Counted from the first letter of the stretch, positions 1 through 8,951 are shown. The stretch: 64,000 bases of DNA from Sulfurovum sp. UBA12169 (GCA_002742845.1 DLUH01000005.1:62001-126000), one strand, 5' to 3'. Numbers and translations are program-made. The notes: generated from the letters alone by a model not told the origin.

Positions 1-1
1 A

Positions 2-511
2 AGCAAAGAACATGCGTTTACGATCACCGACATTAAAGGGATTTCTTATGAAATTAACGGCAAAGAAGAGGGTCTAGACATTAAAGGGCTTGAAGGGAAA
101 ATTGTCTTTTTGGAATTTTTTGGGCACAAGTGCCCGCCATGCTTGGCTAGCATCCCCCATCTTATTAGCCTGCAAGAAAAATATAAAGACAGCTTAGCAA
201 TCATAGCACTTGAGGTGCAAGGATATGACAATGCAAAATTATCTGCATTTGCGAAAGAAAAAGGCATAAATTATATTGCAGTATCTGAAGAAACAAGCGG
301 AAATTTTGTTAATTATATTAGCCAAAGAGCCGAATGGAATGGAAATATTCCTTTTTTAATTGCGTTAGATACAAAAGGAAGCGTTCAGTTTATTCAAGCA
401 GGAATGATGCCCGAAGAATCCCTGGAAGAACTCATCAGACAACTCACGCCCCCCACCATAGCGGAAACCAACCAAACCAACCAAACCAACCAAGCCGCCC
501 AAACTAACTAA
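2..511 (+). CDS. TlpA/ResA-like thioredoxin-fold protein, 5' end cut off
   Basis: The frame is open to the left edge of the window, so the N-terminus (probably with a signal peptide or membrane anchor) is missing. The visible part has a KCPPC active-site motif at about 131-142, preceded by a strand of the type 'KIVFLEFFGHKC', which is typical of TlpA/ResA/AhpC-TSA thioredoxin-fold proteins. Such proteins act outside the cytoplasm as thiol-disulfide oxidoreductases, for example in cytochrome c maturation. Lys replaces the usual Trp before the first Cys. The C-terminal tail after about position 464 is low-complexity (repeated Asn-Gln-Thr) and encoded by a 9-bp tandem repeat. It converges with dprA with one base between the stop codons. 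The fold is secure; the physiological partner is not. Confidence 0.8.
   Translation, partial: SKEHAFTITDIKGISYEINGKEEGLDIKGLEGKIVFLEFFGHKCPPCLASIPHLISLQEKYKDSLAIIALEVQGYDNAKLSAFAKEKGINYIAVSEETSGNFVNYISQRAEWNGNIPFLIALDTKGSVQFIQAGMMPEESLEELIRQLTPPTIAETNQTNQTNQAAQTN
467..493 (+). repeat. Three 9-bp tandem units encoding Thr-Asn-Gln
   Basis: Three perfect copies of ACCAACCAA lie in frame at the 3' end of the thioredoxin-like gene and give the low-complexity tail. The unit length is a multiple of three, so copy-number change would lengthen or shorten the tail without a frameshift. Confidence 0.85.
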
Positions 512-512
512 T

Positions 513-1292
513 CTACTGTAATCTCACGATACCGTTGTGTATCGTGATACTTCCCTCCAATTCAGCTTCATATACTTTCTCTTTAAATTGAGCCAATGCC
601 TCATCCAATGTAGGCGAAGTTTGGCAAAAATAAAAAAAATCATCTTTTTCCAAAGAGTCACTGCTTGGAACCTCCCCAAATAAAGAGGCAAATCTCTCTA
701 TGTCGTAAATAGGAGTTGCTTTTTCTTCTAAAAGCAAAAAAGTTGTGCCGCTGCTCTCTTCAAGCCTCTGAGGCAATACAAAAATTTTTTTGCCCATCTT
801 TTGTGCATACCGAACCGAACGCATGGAACCGCTCTCAAGATCCGCCTGGGTAACAATGAGCATATCTCCCAAAGCAACCACCAGTTCATTTCTCACTACA
901 AAGCTCCAGGCTGTTGCCTTAAAGCCATTATTGAATTGACTGAGGACAAGCCCTTGTTTTTCTATTCTCTCTATCAATGCTCTATTTACTGAAGGATAAC
1001 GGATATCCAAGCCGTTGGCCGCTACAGCTATAGTGTTTTCTTCCCCTGCTCCTGCATGCGCCACAGCATCCACCCCCATTGCCGCTCCGCTCACAATACA
1101 TACTCCCCGTTTTGCCAAAGCTTTTGCAATAGTATAGGTAAACTGTTTGGTATAGTTTGAAGGTCTCCTGCTTCCCACGATAGAGACCTTGGGACGCTTA
1201 AGCAGATCAAGATTGCCTTTATAGTAAAGCGAAGAGGGAGGTTTTTTCATTGCATCCAATGCAGCAATAGAATCTAAAAGAAGTTGACCCAT
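513..1292 (-). CDS. dprA: DNA-processing protein DprA (Smf family)
   Basis: Cytoplasmic RecA loader that binds incoming single-stranded DNA during natural transformation. The Rossmann-like DprA core is clear: 'IVGSRRPS', then 'SGAAMGVDAVAH', then 'ALGDMLIVTQAD' followed by 'ESGSM', in the family order, and the length fits the short DprA of Campylobacterota. The frame opens at a TTG at 1352. I prefer the ATG at 1292: an AAAAAGG ribosome-binding site sits about 8 nt upstream, and the protein then begins close to the first conserved block. An ATG at 1316 is the alternative. The C-terminal 80 residues look like the small winged-helix-type tail. A decayed copy of the 'GSRRPSNYTKQ' segment lies at 2344-2393. 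Confidence 0.93.
   Translation of the reverse strand: MGQLLLDSIAALDAMKKPPSSLYYKGNLDLLKRPKVSIVGSRRPSNYTKQFTYTIAKALAKRGVCIVSGAAMGVDAVAHAGAGEENTIAVAANGLDIRYPSVNRALIERIEKQGLVLSQFNNGFKATAWSFVVRNELVVALGDMLIVTQADLESGSMRSVRYAQKMGKKIFVLPQRLEESSGTTFLLLEEKATPIYDIERFASLFGEVPSSDSLEKDDFFYFCQTSPTLDEALAQFKEKVYEAELEGSITIHNGIVRLQ
524..547. terminator. Possible convergent hairpin
   Basis: TCACGATAC (524-532) pairs with GTATCGTGA (539-547) around a 6-nt loop, just past the thioredoxin-like stop and inside the last codons of dprA. No strong U-run follows on either strand, so the terminator function is uncertain. Confidence 0.35.
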
Positions 1293-1356
1293 CTTAAAAA
1301 CCTTTTTTTTGATCATATCACAAGGCTTTCTTTGGAGAAAAAAATCTGTCAATTTG

Positions 1357-1459
1357 TCATCAAATCATCTCTTTTCATATGAAAGAGGCTGACACGCAAA
1401 GCACAACACTGCCGTGATCAAGTTGAATTTTATTCCTATTCTTGCCATTTGCTTGACAG
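1357..1459 (-). pseudogene. Decayed copy of the 3' end of the DASS transporter gene
   Basis: This intergenic stretch aligns with 2394-2494, the last ~100 bp of the intact transporter gene, at about 84% identity by hand count, with one 2-bp indel. It has no start and the indel breaks the frame, so it is a relic of duplication. The match ends abruptly after GCTTGACAG at 1459; 1460-1529 shows nothing recognisable. Confidence 0.8.
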
Positions 1460-1529
1460 AAACGGCATCCCCGGCTGCAGAGATTTGGCTGCAGAGGAGA
1501 CAGAACAGTATCGTTTAAAATAAGAAAGC

Positions 1530-2222
1530 TTACGACGAGATCGAGATAGAAACACGATTGTAACCGTATCTGCGTACAAGGCTGTAAAGCTTGAAAGCGT
1601 TGTCAGGATGCAGCCTCACACAGCCATGGGACGCCTTGCGACCCAGACTCCTGACCCACTCCGTGCCGTGAATTGCAAAACCGTCTTTGAAAAAGACCGA
1701 GTAAGGCATCGGTGAATTGTAAAACTGCTTGGAGTAATGCATCTTTGCCGCGTGGTAAGGCTTAAACCTTCCAGTTGGCGTATAATACCCATCAGCAGCC
1801 GTAGAGACAAACCACGAATAGACCATCGTATCGCCCTTATAGATATTCATGATCTGGTCTGAGATATCGATCTTCACATGAATATCTCCATCTATCATCG
1901 GTATCCGGCATTCAAGTTCCGCCATGCAGCGGTCGCGCTCCAGATGTTTGGCAACAATTTTATCTTTATTGGCTTGTGCTCTTTTTGCTTTTTCCTGATA
2001 CTCTGCGATCGTCTTCTCATACGCCTTGATACGGCCGTAGTTGAAGCGCTTCTGCTTTTCTGTTTCATACTGTTCTTTGAGTAACACTACCTGCTTTTTT
2101 GCAATAAATAGCTCCCTGTCTGCATTCATCAACTCGGTGCGGTCATCCTGGATGTTTGCCTGCAGCGATGTCATAAAGAAAAAAAGAATTAAAAATAACA
2201 AATGTTTCATACTTATTTTCAC
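1530..2222 (-). CDS. L,D-transpeptidase (YkuD/ErfK family), secreted
   Basis: Cross-links peptidoglycan stem peptides or attaches proteins to them, using a catalytic cysteine in the periplasm. The N-terminus is a signal peptide (about residues 1-22). Residues 25-95 form a charged, probably coiled-coil helical region rich in Lys, Glu and Gln. The YkuD domain follows from about 113, with the hallmark HG at 185-186 and 'ASHGCVRL' at 197-204 (catalytic Cys201). The length (230 aa) is normal for a single-domain enzyme. It stands alone between dprA and the transporter, flanked by remnants of a local duplication. The specific substrate (3-3 cross-link versus protein anchoring) cannot be read from the sequence. 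Confidence 0.93.
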   Translation of the reverse strand: MKISMKHLLFLILFFFMTSLQANIQDDRTELMNADRELFIAKKQVVLLKEQYETEKQKRFNYGRIKAYEKTIAEYQEKAKRAQANKDKIVAKHLERDRCMAELECRIPMIDGDIHVKIDISDQIMNIYKGDTMVYSWFVSTAADGYYTPTGRFKPYHAAKMHYSKQFYNSPMPYSVFFKDGFAIHGTEWVRSLGRKASHGCVRLHPDNAFKLYSLVRRYGYNRVSISISS

Positions 2223-2343
2223 CCTTATATAAAATGCAGAATTATATAGTACGAATCATTTAAACTTAACCATAAATAGGAGCCTTTTTGTTAAAACGTA
2301 CTATAAATTAAAAATATTAGCTTTTACGATATCACAAATAATC

Positions 2344-2393
2344 TGTTTGGTATAGTTTGAAGGGTTTCTGATTCCCGCGGTAGAGATTTTGGG
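2344..2393 (-). pseudogene. Relic fragment of dprA
   Basis: Fifty bases match dprA positions 1144-1193 at 42 of 50 sites, including an identical first 20. The fragment corresponds to the 'VSIVGSRRPSNYTKQ' part of the protein. It abuts the last bases of the transporter gene and has no reading frame of useful length. Confidence 0.8.
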
Positions 2394-2396
2394 TCA

Positions 2397-3731
2397 TCAA
2401 ATGATTCCTTTCCATATAAAATAGGCCGACAAGCAAAGCACGACTATACCGATCAAATTGAATTTTATTCCTGTTTTTGCCATCTGCTTGACAGTGATAA
2501 TGTGCGAACTCATAATGATCGCATTGGGAGGTGTAGCGATGGGAAGCATGAAAGCATAACTTGCCTTAATGGTCACCGCCATCAGGAGGATCATGCCCTC
2601 TTCTTGGGGCATACTTTTGGCGAATTCATAAAAAACAGGAAGCGAAATAGATGTGAGTGCGGTATTGCTGGTCACCTCCGTAGCGAATGTGATAAAAAGT
2701 GTCACAAACACCAGCATCCAAAAAAAAGGAAATGTCAAAACAAATTCCAATTTGTGGGCTATATCTGCTGCCAATCCCGTAAATGAAAATGCTGCGGCAA
2801 TGCTGAATCCTGCGCCAAAAAGAAAAATAATTTCGTAAGGAATTTTTTTGGTATCTTCCCAATCCAAAAAACCTATTTTAGGCACAAACATCAAAAGACC
2901 AAACCCAAGCAAAACCAACGTTTCATCCAATGCAATTCCAAACCGCTCTTTAGCGAATGCATTGCTCGCAAGCACCGCTCCAAGCACAATAATGACACCA
3001 TAGAGTCTCTTTTGCGCACGGGTCAATACAGGAATATCATGTTTGACATCCTCAACAGACTCATTTTTTACTTCCCGAGAAAGTATCCATGGCACCAAAA
3101 ACAGCATCACCCCTGCTACAGGAAACATAAGGAGCATCCACTTCCCAAAATTCAAAACAGGCAAAGCATGCTCCTGCAAAAACCCCATCAATATAAGATT
3201 TGGCGGGGTTCCTATAGGGGTTAAAATACCCCCTATGGTTGCTCCATAGGCAGTTGCAAGCAAAAACCGTATTTTCAATTTGATATTTTCACTCAAAAAA
3301 AGCGCTATGGGCATAAGCATTAATGTCACGGTGGTATTGGAAAGCACTGCGCTTAATAGTGCTGACGTGATTGCGAGCGCATAGATGATGCCCTGGGGTG
3401 TTTTCGGAAAAATATGCAGCAGTTTTGCTGAAAAATATATATGCAATTGTGTCTTTTCTATAGCAATCGCTACCATAAACCCGCCCAGAAAAAGAAAAAT
3501 GATAGGATTGGCATAATTGTCTGCCACCGCACCACTATCCATTACACCAATCAAAGGAAAAAGAAGCAAGGGCAAAAGAGAAACTACCCCCAAAGGCAAT
3601 GCCTCATTCGTCCAAAGAGTCACCAAAAATGCAACCACACCCAAGACCATAGCATGCTGCGGTGCAAATAGCGCCAGTGACGCGCTAAAAAATACCGTTC
3701 CGATCCCCAGCGCAATTCCTATCCCTCTCAT
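2397..3731 (-). CDS. DASS (SLC13) family sodium/anion symporter
   Basis: Inner-membrane permease of the divalent anion:sodium symporter family, which carries dicarboxylates, citrate, sulfate or similar anions. The 444 residues form about eleven hydrophobic segments. The two Ser-Asn-Thr hairpin-tip motifs that bind substrate and sodium are present (residues 131-133 and 355-357), as is 'PIGTPPNLI' at 172-180. The start ATG follows an AGGTGA site 6 nt upstream, and only 9 nt separate it from the stop of the upstream deacetylase gene, so the two are probably co-transcribed. The substrate cannot be decided from sequence. A second, decayed 3' end of this gene lies at 1357-1459. Confidence 0.9.
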   Translation of the reverse strand: MRGIGIALGIGTVFFSASLALFAPQHAMVLGVVAFLVTLWTNEALPLGVVSLLPLLLFPLIGVMDSGAVADNYANPIIFLFLGGFMVAIAIEKTQLHIYFSAKLLHIFPKTPQGIIYALAITSALLSAVLSNTTVTLMLMPIALFLSENIKLKIRFLLATAYGATIGGILTPIGTPPNLILMGFLQEHALPVLNFGKWMLLMFPVAGVMLFLVPWILSREVKNESVEDVKHDIPVLTRAQKRLYGVIIVLGAVLASNAFAKERFGIALDETLVLLGFGLLMFVPKIGFLDWEDTKKIPYEIIFLFGAGFSIAAAFSFTGLAADIAHKLEFVLTFPFFWMLVFVTLFITFATEVTSNTALTSISLPVFYEFAKSMPQEEGMILLMAVTIKASYAFMLPIATPPNAIIMSSHIITVKQMAKTGIKFNLIGIVVLCLSAYFIWKGII

Positions 3732-3740
3732 TTTTTCACC

Positions 3741-4853
3741 TCACTCCTGAAACAATTCATCCACATACACCACATCCACTTCTTTTAAAATATCTTGAGC
3801 CTCTTTAAGGGCTTGCAGTGTCAGTGCGTGGGGATGCGCTATGGCGATAGCATGACCATTTTTCTTTGCGATTTTGACAGCCTGTCTTAACTGCTTTCGT
3901 ATGGCATCTTTGTTTTGGATGTTGTCAAGAAACGTATCTCTGTAAATATAAAGATCTTTGTACGCATGTGCGATTTGACGAACTTTTGTTTTGGCGCTTG
4001 TTCGGCTATCTACAAATATAAACCCATTTTCTCTCAAAATAGGATACAGCACGCTCATCGCTTTTTCATTGGAAGTATACACGCTTCCCGTGTGGTTGTT
4101 AAGATATTTTGCCGCAGGAAAAAGTTTTCTGATCTCCTCTATCCTCTCACGAACCTTTTGCGGCGAATCATTCACTCTTAGTGTTTTGTGCATTTTATTC
4201 ATTTGTGCACTCCCCGATTCCATAGGCAAATGCACCATGTAGTGTTTCAGATCATGAGCCAGAGTATGGCTTGTGGAAGAAAATTCGGAAGGAGGAAAAA
4301 TAGAAGGTGTAAGCTTCGAGGGCAGCGATCGAATTTTATTGAGCTGCTGTGCATTGGAAACATCATCAATAATAATGGCAAGCCTGGCCTTCTTTGTCCG
4401 AGGCAACATTTTGACAGAAGAAGATGGAGTCAAGTTAGAATCATGGATACTCTTCTCAATAGAAGCAGCAGATCTCTCTTTTTTTTGAAATCCAATATCT
4501 TCCTCCAAAGTTTTGCCTTTTTGCTGCAATCTTTTTACTATGCTGTGATGTTCTTTTATGATCAATGCATCATCGGCTATCAAGGTACTATGATTTGTTT
4601 TTTCTGTTTTGGCCTCTTGTATTTTTACAATTTTAGGCGGGGACGCATGTTCGTCATTTTTATCATGCTGCCCCAAAAAATAGCCAAACACAACCATCAT
4701 TATCACTATACCAACCCCTCCGATAACTCCCAAATGCATTTTCCATTTATTTTTTTTGGCTTTGGCGGACCTTCTGTTTGTTGCTTTTTCAGCGGATACT
4801 CTTTTATTGTTTCGTATTGAATTGCCGCTTGATTTTTTAGAGGGCGCTGCCAT
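3741..4853 (-). CDS. Divergent polysaccharide deacetylase (YibQ family), membrane-anchored
   Basis: Residues 1-39 are basic and cytoplasmic. One membrane segment at about 40-61 is followed by a low-complexity charged linker, and the divergent polysaccharide deacetylase domain runs from about residue 155 to the end. 'LAIIIDDV' (158-165), an 'NNHTGS' motif, 'FVDSRTSA' and 'IAIAHPH' match the YibQ family, a NodB-like (beta/alpha) barrel whose biochemical activity is not well established. As I recall, a member of this family sits between ilvC and dprA in Campylobacter jejuni, in line with the neighbourhood here. It probably heads a unit with the downstream transporter gene. Envelope or peptidoglycan remodelling is an inference from location and fold. 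Confidence 0.85.
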   Translation of the reverse strand: MAAPSKKSSGNSIRNNKRVSAEKATNRRSAKAKKNKWKMHLGVIGGVGIVIMMVVFGYFLGQHDKNDEHASPPKIVKIQEAKTEKTNHSTLIADDALIIKEHHSIVKRLQQKGKTLEEDIGFQKKERSAASIEKSIHDSNLTPSSSVKMLPRTKKARLAIIIDDVSNAQQLNKIRSLPSKLTPSIFPPSEFSSTSHTLAHDLKHYMVHLPMESGSAQMNKMHKTLRVNDSPQKVRERIEEIRKLFPAAKYLNNHTGSVYTSNEKAMSVLYPILRENGFIFVDSRTSAKTKVRQIAHAYKDLYIYRDTFLDNIQNKDAIRKQLRQAVKIAKKNGHAIAIAHPHALTLQALKEAQDILKEVDVVYVDELFQE

Positions 4854-5054
4854 AGATCCTGCCGTTTTTGAATTTGATGCATTCTAACACAATATCACTT
4901 CGCAAAATGAATAATTTATCGTAAAACTTGAACATCGTAAGTATTTTTAGGTTCCCAAGGGAAAGCAAACTGTTTTGGCTTGTCATAAAAATAATACCTT
5001 TTTCATCTTTTGAACAGTCTATTGACAAACTTAAATGGCTTTAAAATTTTTAAC

Positions 5055-5068
5055 TTGATTTACATCAA
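5055..5068 (+). promoter_or_regulatory. Perfect FNR/CRP-family operator (TTGAT-N4-ATCAA)
   Basis: TTGATTTACATCAA is an exact match to the FNR/Dnr consensus half-sites with the correct 4-nt spacer. Its centre (5061.5) lies at -41.5 relative to the start site predicted from the -10 box at 5091-5096, the canonical class II activator position. It lies in the 308-nt gap between the deacetylase gene and the hemerythrin-like gene; 4854-5040 of that gap holds nothing else I recognise. Confidence 0.75.
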
Positions 5069-5087
5069 TAAAAAAACTTAAAAAATA

Positions 5088-5096
5088 TGCTATAAC
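5088..5096 (+). promoter_or_regulatory. Extended -10 promoter of the hemerythrin-like gene
   Basis: TGCTATAAC, an extended -10 (TGn plus TATAAC), has no -35 hexamer, as expected for an activator-dependent class II promoter. The predicted start is near 5103, leaving a leader of about 58 nt with a GAGGGAG ribosome-binding site before the ATG at 5162. Confidence 0.65.
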
Positions 5097-5161
5097 AATC
5101 TTGTATTTTCTATAATTTTAAATTATAAACATTTTAAATTACTTAAAGAGAGGGAGTAAAA

Positions 5162-5596
5162 ATGTTCTTTGATCTTTTTTCTTCAAAAAATAAAAAAATT
5201 GTAAAGCGTTGGATGAAAGAACATGAAGAGATTGTTACCTTGGCACATAAGATCATAGCTGCCTATTCTAGCAACAATCATATTTTGGCAAAAAAAGAGT
5301 TGATTTCACTGAACAATACAGCGGTCAATCATCTTATGAATGAAGATATTGAACTTTATAAGCTTCTAAAAAAACGTAATGACATGCACCATAAAATTGA
5401 AAGCGATATCAAAAAATTTAAAGAAAACTTTTCAGAAACAAAGATAAATCTGATGAAATTTTTGACATATTATTCCAAAGCAGAAACGCCGCTTGATGAA
5501 AGTTTTTTCGATCAATTCAACAGCTTGGTGGGCATCCTGGGAGAAAGAATTGATTTTGAAGAAAACAATCTCTATCAAAAGCTTGAAGCTATTTAG
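5162..5596 (+). CDS. Hemerythrin-like (HHE domain) protein
   Basis: A 144-residue all-helical soluble protein with histidines and carboxylates spaced as in the HHE four-helix bundle: H21/E22 and H29 in the first helix, H57 and E61 in the second, H76-H77 in the third, and 'DFEENNLY' (131-138) in the last. Hemerythrins hold a di-iron centre that binds O2 or NO. The ligand set here is incomplete compared with canonical bacteriohemerythrin (the last helix has no His), so iron binding needs proof. It is monocistronic behind an FNR-type box, suggesting induction under low oxygen or by nitric oxide. The next gene, ilvC, is convergent. Confidence 0.7.
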   Translation: MFFDLFSSKNKKIVKRWMKEHEEIVTLAHKIIAAYSSNNHILAKKELISLNNTAVNHLMNEDIELYKLLKKRNDMHHKIESDIKKFKENFSETKINLMKFLTYYSKAETPLDESFFDQFNSLVGILGERIDFEENNLYQKLEAI

Positions 5597-5731
5597 CAAC
5601 CTGCACAAGATAGATTTTTTATTAAAAATTTCCAAAAAATACTAACGTAAGATATATAAATTTATTGATTTACTGCGAGATAAACATGCTGTGTCCCTCT
5701 TTTTAAGAGGGGCACAAAATACAAATAAGAC

Positions 5732-6766
<1,035 letters not shown>

Positions 6767-6789
6767 TTACATGTAGTAAAATTTTCGCG

Positions 6790-6795
6790 ATTATA
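6790..6795 (-). promoter_or_regulatory. -10 box for ilvC
   Basis: TATAAT on the minus strand, 30 nt before the ilvC start codon, within the divergent ilvC/nfeD intergenic region. No good -35 is visible. Confidence 0.55.
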
Positions 6796-6854
6796 CCCAA
6801 ATATTTCTTATGGTCTTGATTTTAAGCAGATTTTTTAGCAGATTGCATGGTTTA

Positions 6855-6863
6855 TGCTATAAT
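6855..6863 (+). promoter_or_regulatory. Extended -10 promoter for the nfeD-SPFH pair
   Basis: TGCTATAAT is a perfect extended -10, with a weak TTAGCA at the -35 position (6835-6840). The predicted start is near 6870, 24 nt before the nfeD ATG. Confidence 0.65.
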
Positions 6864-6893
6864 AGTTTGACACCATTCAAAGGAGAACGCGGG

Positions 6894-7355
6894 ATGATAA
6901 CTTTTCTAAATGAAACTGTTTTGTGGTGGCATTGGATAATTTTGGGGATTGTTTTGTTGATCGCGGAGATCACGGCAGGTACGTTTTTTATGCTGGGGCT
7001 AGGTATCGCCGCCATCATTACCGGAGGCATAGATCTGCTGTTTGAAACCTCATTTACCGCAGAACTTTTTATCTGGATAGCACTCTGTCTGATAAGTATT
7101 GCTGCATGGTTTACATGGGTGAAAGAAAAAACAATCACGCAAAGCGGGCAATCCAACTACAGACTCGACACTCTCGGAACAGTCACACAAGAGATCAAAC
7201 CCCACAGCAGAGGAAAGGTTCTTTTTGATGCCCCGGTATTAGGAAATTCAACCTGGCATGCTACGGCAAAAACAAATATAGCCAAAGAAACACGTGTCAA
7301 AATTGTAGAGATCAACGGACAGCTCATAGAGGTTGCGCCGTATTATTTATCATAA
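6894..7355 (+). CDS. NfeD-family membrane protein
   Basis: A short NfeD (about 153 residues): two or three N-terminal membrane segments ('WHWIILGIVLLIAEI', 'FFMLGLGIAAIITGGI' and a third near residue 60), followed by an OB-fold domain with 'LDTLGTVTQEI' and 'RGKVLFDAPV'. Family members pair with SPFH (stomatin-like) proteins in membrane microdomains, which is exactly the next gene, 12 nt downstream. The frame is open upstream to 6810, but the ATG at 6894 has an AAAGGAG site 8 nt before it and begins just ahead of the first membrane helix, so I chose it. The pair is probably one transcriptional unit. Confidence 0.9.
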   Translation: MITFLNETVLWWHWIILGIVLLIAEITAGTFFMLGLGIAAIITGGIDLLFETSFTAELFIWIALCLISIAAWFTWVKEKTITQSGQSNYRLDTLGTVTQEIKPHSRGKVLFDAPVLGNSTWHATAKTNIAKETRVKIVEINGQLIEVAPYYLS

Positions 7356-7367
7356 AGGAGATACACA

Positions 7368-8225
7368 ATGGAAGTACTTAATATAGTCATTATTTTAGCA
7401 ATCGCCGTTATTTATACGCTCTACAAAGGAGTCAATATCGTCCCCCAAGGCGAAGAGTGGGTGGTCGAGCGGCTTGGCAAATTTACACGCACGCTTACTC
7501 CGGGCTTAAATCTTATCGTCCCCTATATCGAAGCGGTTCGCCAAAAAATTTCTACCAGAGATATCATACTGGATATCCCGCAACAAGAGGTGATCACCAA
7601 AGACAATGCTGTTATCTTGACCAATGCGGTCACCTTCATTCGCGTCACCAACCCCAGAGACGCGATTTATGGTATTGAGGATTTCAGGCTGGCCATCCAG
7701 CAGCTCGTGATGACAACGCTGCGCTCCATCCTCGGAGAGATGTCGCTTGATGATGCACTTTCCAATCGCGATCAAATTAAAACCAAACTAAAAGATCAGA
7801 TTATTGATGATGTTGCCGACTGGGGTGTTACAGTTAAATCCGTAGAAATACAAGATATCTCGCCAAGTGCTTCTATGCAGCACGCAATGGAACAGCAAGC
7901 CGCTGCCGAAAGAGAAAGAAGGGCCGTGGAAACTATGGCGGAAGGAAACAAAAATGCTGCCATCTTAGAAGCTGACGGAAAACTGGAAGCGGCCAAAAGA
8001 GAAGCACAGGCACAAATCGCCCTTGCCAATGCTTCAGGAGAAGCGATTAACATCATTTCTCAAAACATTCAAGACAAAGAGCTGCCGGCTATGTTCTTGC
8101 TTGGAGACAGATATATCACTTCTCTTGAAAAAATAAGCAAAAGCCAAAATTCCAAATTTGTCATTTATCCTGCGGATCTGCAAGGAGCCATCAAAGGCAT
8201 GCTTGGCAATGTTTTCAAGCAATAA
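7368..8225 (+). CDS. SPFH/band 7 stomatin-like protein (QmcA type)
   Basis: One N-terminal membrane anchor (residues 3-19) is followed by a band 7 domain: 'VPQGEEWVVERLGKF', 'PGLNLIVPYI', 'DIPQQEVITKDNAV' and 'LDDALSNRDQI'. An Ala/Glu-rich coiled-coil helix (about 165-225: 'AAAERERRAVETMAEG', 'AKREAQAQIALANASGEA') and a C-terminal oligomerisation segment complete it. These proteins form large rings that organise membrane domains and modulate proteases such as FtsH. Coupling to the preceding nfeD gene is the classic arrangement, and the nearby htpX protease gene makes a membrane quality-control role plausible. It converges on the M15 peptidase gene. Confidence 0.93.
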   Translation: MEVLNIVIILAIAVIYTLYKGVNIVPQGEEWVVERLGKFTRTLTPGLNLIVPYIEAVRQKISTRDIILDIPQQEVITKDNAVILTNAVTFIRVTNPRDAIYGIEDFRLAIQQLVMTTLRSILGEMSLDDALSNRDQIKTKLKDQIIDDVADWGVTVKSVEIQDISPSASMQHAMEQQAAAERERRAVETMAEGNKNAAILEADGKLEAAKREAQAQIALANASGEAINIISQNIQDKELPAMFLLGDRYITSLEKISKSQNSKFVIYPADLQGAIKGMLGNVFKQ

Positions 8226-8243
8226 GCCGCCCTGCTTTTAGGG

Positions 8244-8879
8244 CTACTTGGAGAAATGCTGATAGTCTTTTTCGCCCACAAACTCCCCTCCCCACTTCCA
8301 TCCGTACTTCTTGAAGATCTTAGTGGCAGGGTCATCCCTAAGAAGCAAGGCGCTATCTTGGGGTGTCGCATTTTGATGTTTTCTTGTTTTATAGCTTAAA
8401 GAGGCCTTATGGGAGATATATCCGGCGGTTGAGATATAAGGATTTTCGAGAGGATTGATGTCTATTGCTTTCCCGTAAGTATGCCTGGACCACCTTTTGG
8501 TTCCTGCTACATTGCGGCAATTAAATGCCGAAGTGTTGTCTGCCTCTATCGAATGCCAGTCGCTCCCCCCAAAATCACTGACCAAACGCATCTGCCTTAT
8601 AGGATATTTTTCTTGATAAAGTGCTTCAAATATTCCGATGACCTCTTTTGCAATCTCTTTGTGCACAATCAATTCCCCCGTACGGCTTTTCCCATAAAAA
8701 TCCCAATGAGTTAAACGAATATAGCGCAAATCTTTAAGCGCAACCGGACATCCTTTGCGCCATGAATTCCCTTCGGTCATACGCTTTTGGATCTGAGGCG
8801 TAATCGGGATTATTTTTGCGTTAAATTGAGCAAAAAGTGTCGCAGAAAACACTACAAATATTCCGATACTTTTTTGCAT
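8244..8879 (-). CDS. M15-family D-Ala-D-Ala carboxypeptidase-like protein, secreted
   Basis: A signal peptide (1-18) is followed by a zinc peptidase domain of the M15/VanY-like clan. The metal-binding signature is visible as 'SRHTYGKAIDINP' (His and Asp ligands) and the C-terminal 'DYQHFSK' with the third His. Two cysteines ('KGCPVALKDL', 'FNCRNVAG') may form a disulfide in the periplasm. Enzymes of this kind trim peptidoglycan stem peptides (L,D- or D,D-carboxypeptidase or endopeptidase); which bond is cut cannot be told from sequence. At 211 residues it is a normal single-domain size. It is a single-gene unit divergent from htpX. Confidence 0.87.
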   Translation of the reverse strand: MQKSIGIFVVFSATLFAQFNAKIIPITPQIQKRMTEGNSWRKGCPVALKDLRYIRLTHWDFYGKSRTGELIVHKEIAKEVIGIFEALYQEKYPIRQMRLVSDFGGSDWHSIEADNTSAFNCRNVAGTKRWSRHTYGKAIDINPLENPYISTAGYISHKASLSYKTRKHQNATPQDSALLLRDDPATKIFKKYGWKWGGEFVGEKDYQHFSK

Positions 8880-8951
8880 GGATTTGCCTCTTTTTTTATA
8901 AAGTATACCATAGTGCGATTTACCTTTGATTTACATTCAACTGCAATATTA

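Noticed and set aside
467-493. Short tandem repeat as a CRISPR-like array
   Set aside because: Units are contiguous 9-mers without spacers and lie in a coding frame.
4837-5028. A 63-codon minus-strand frame upstream of the deacetylase gene
   Set aside because: No recognisable composition, overlaps the start of the real gene and lies in an AT-rich intergenic region; no homology is suggested.
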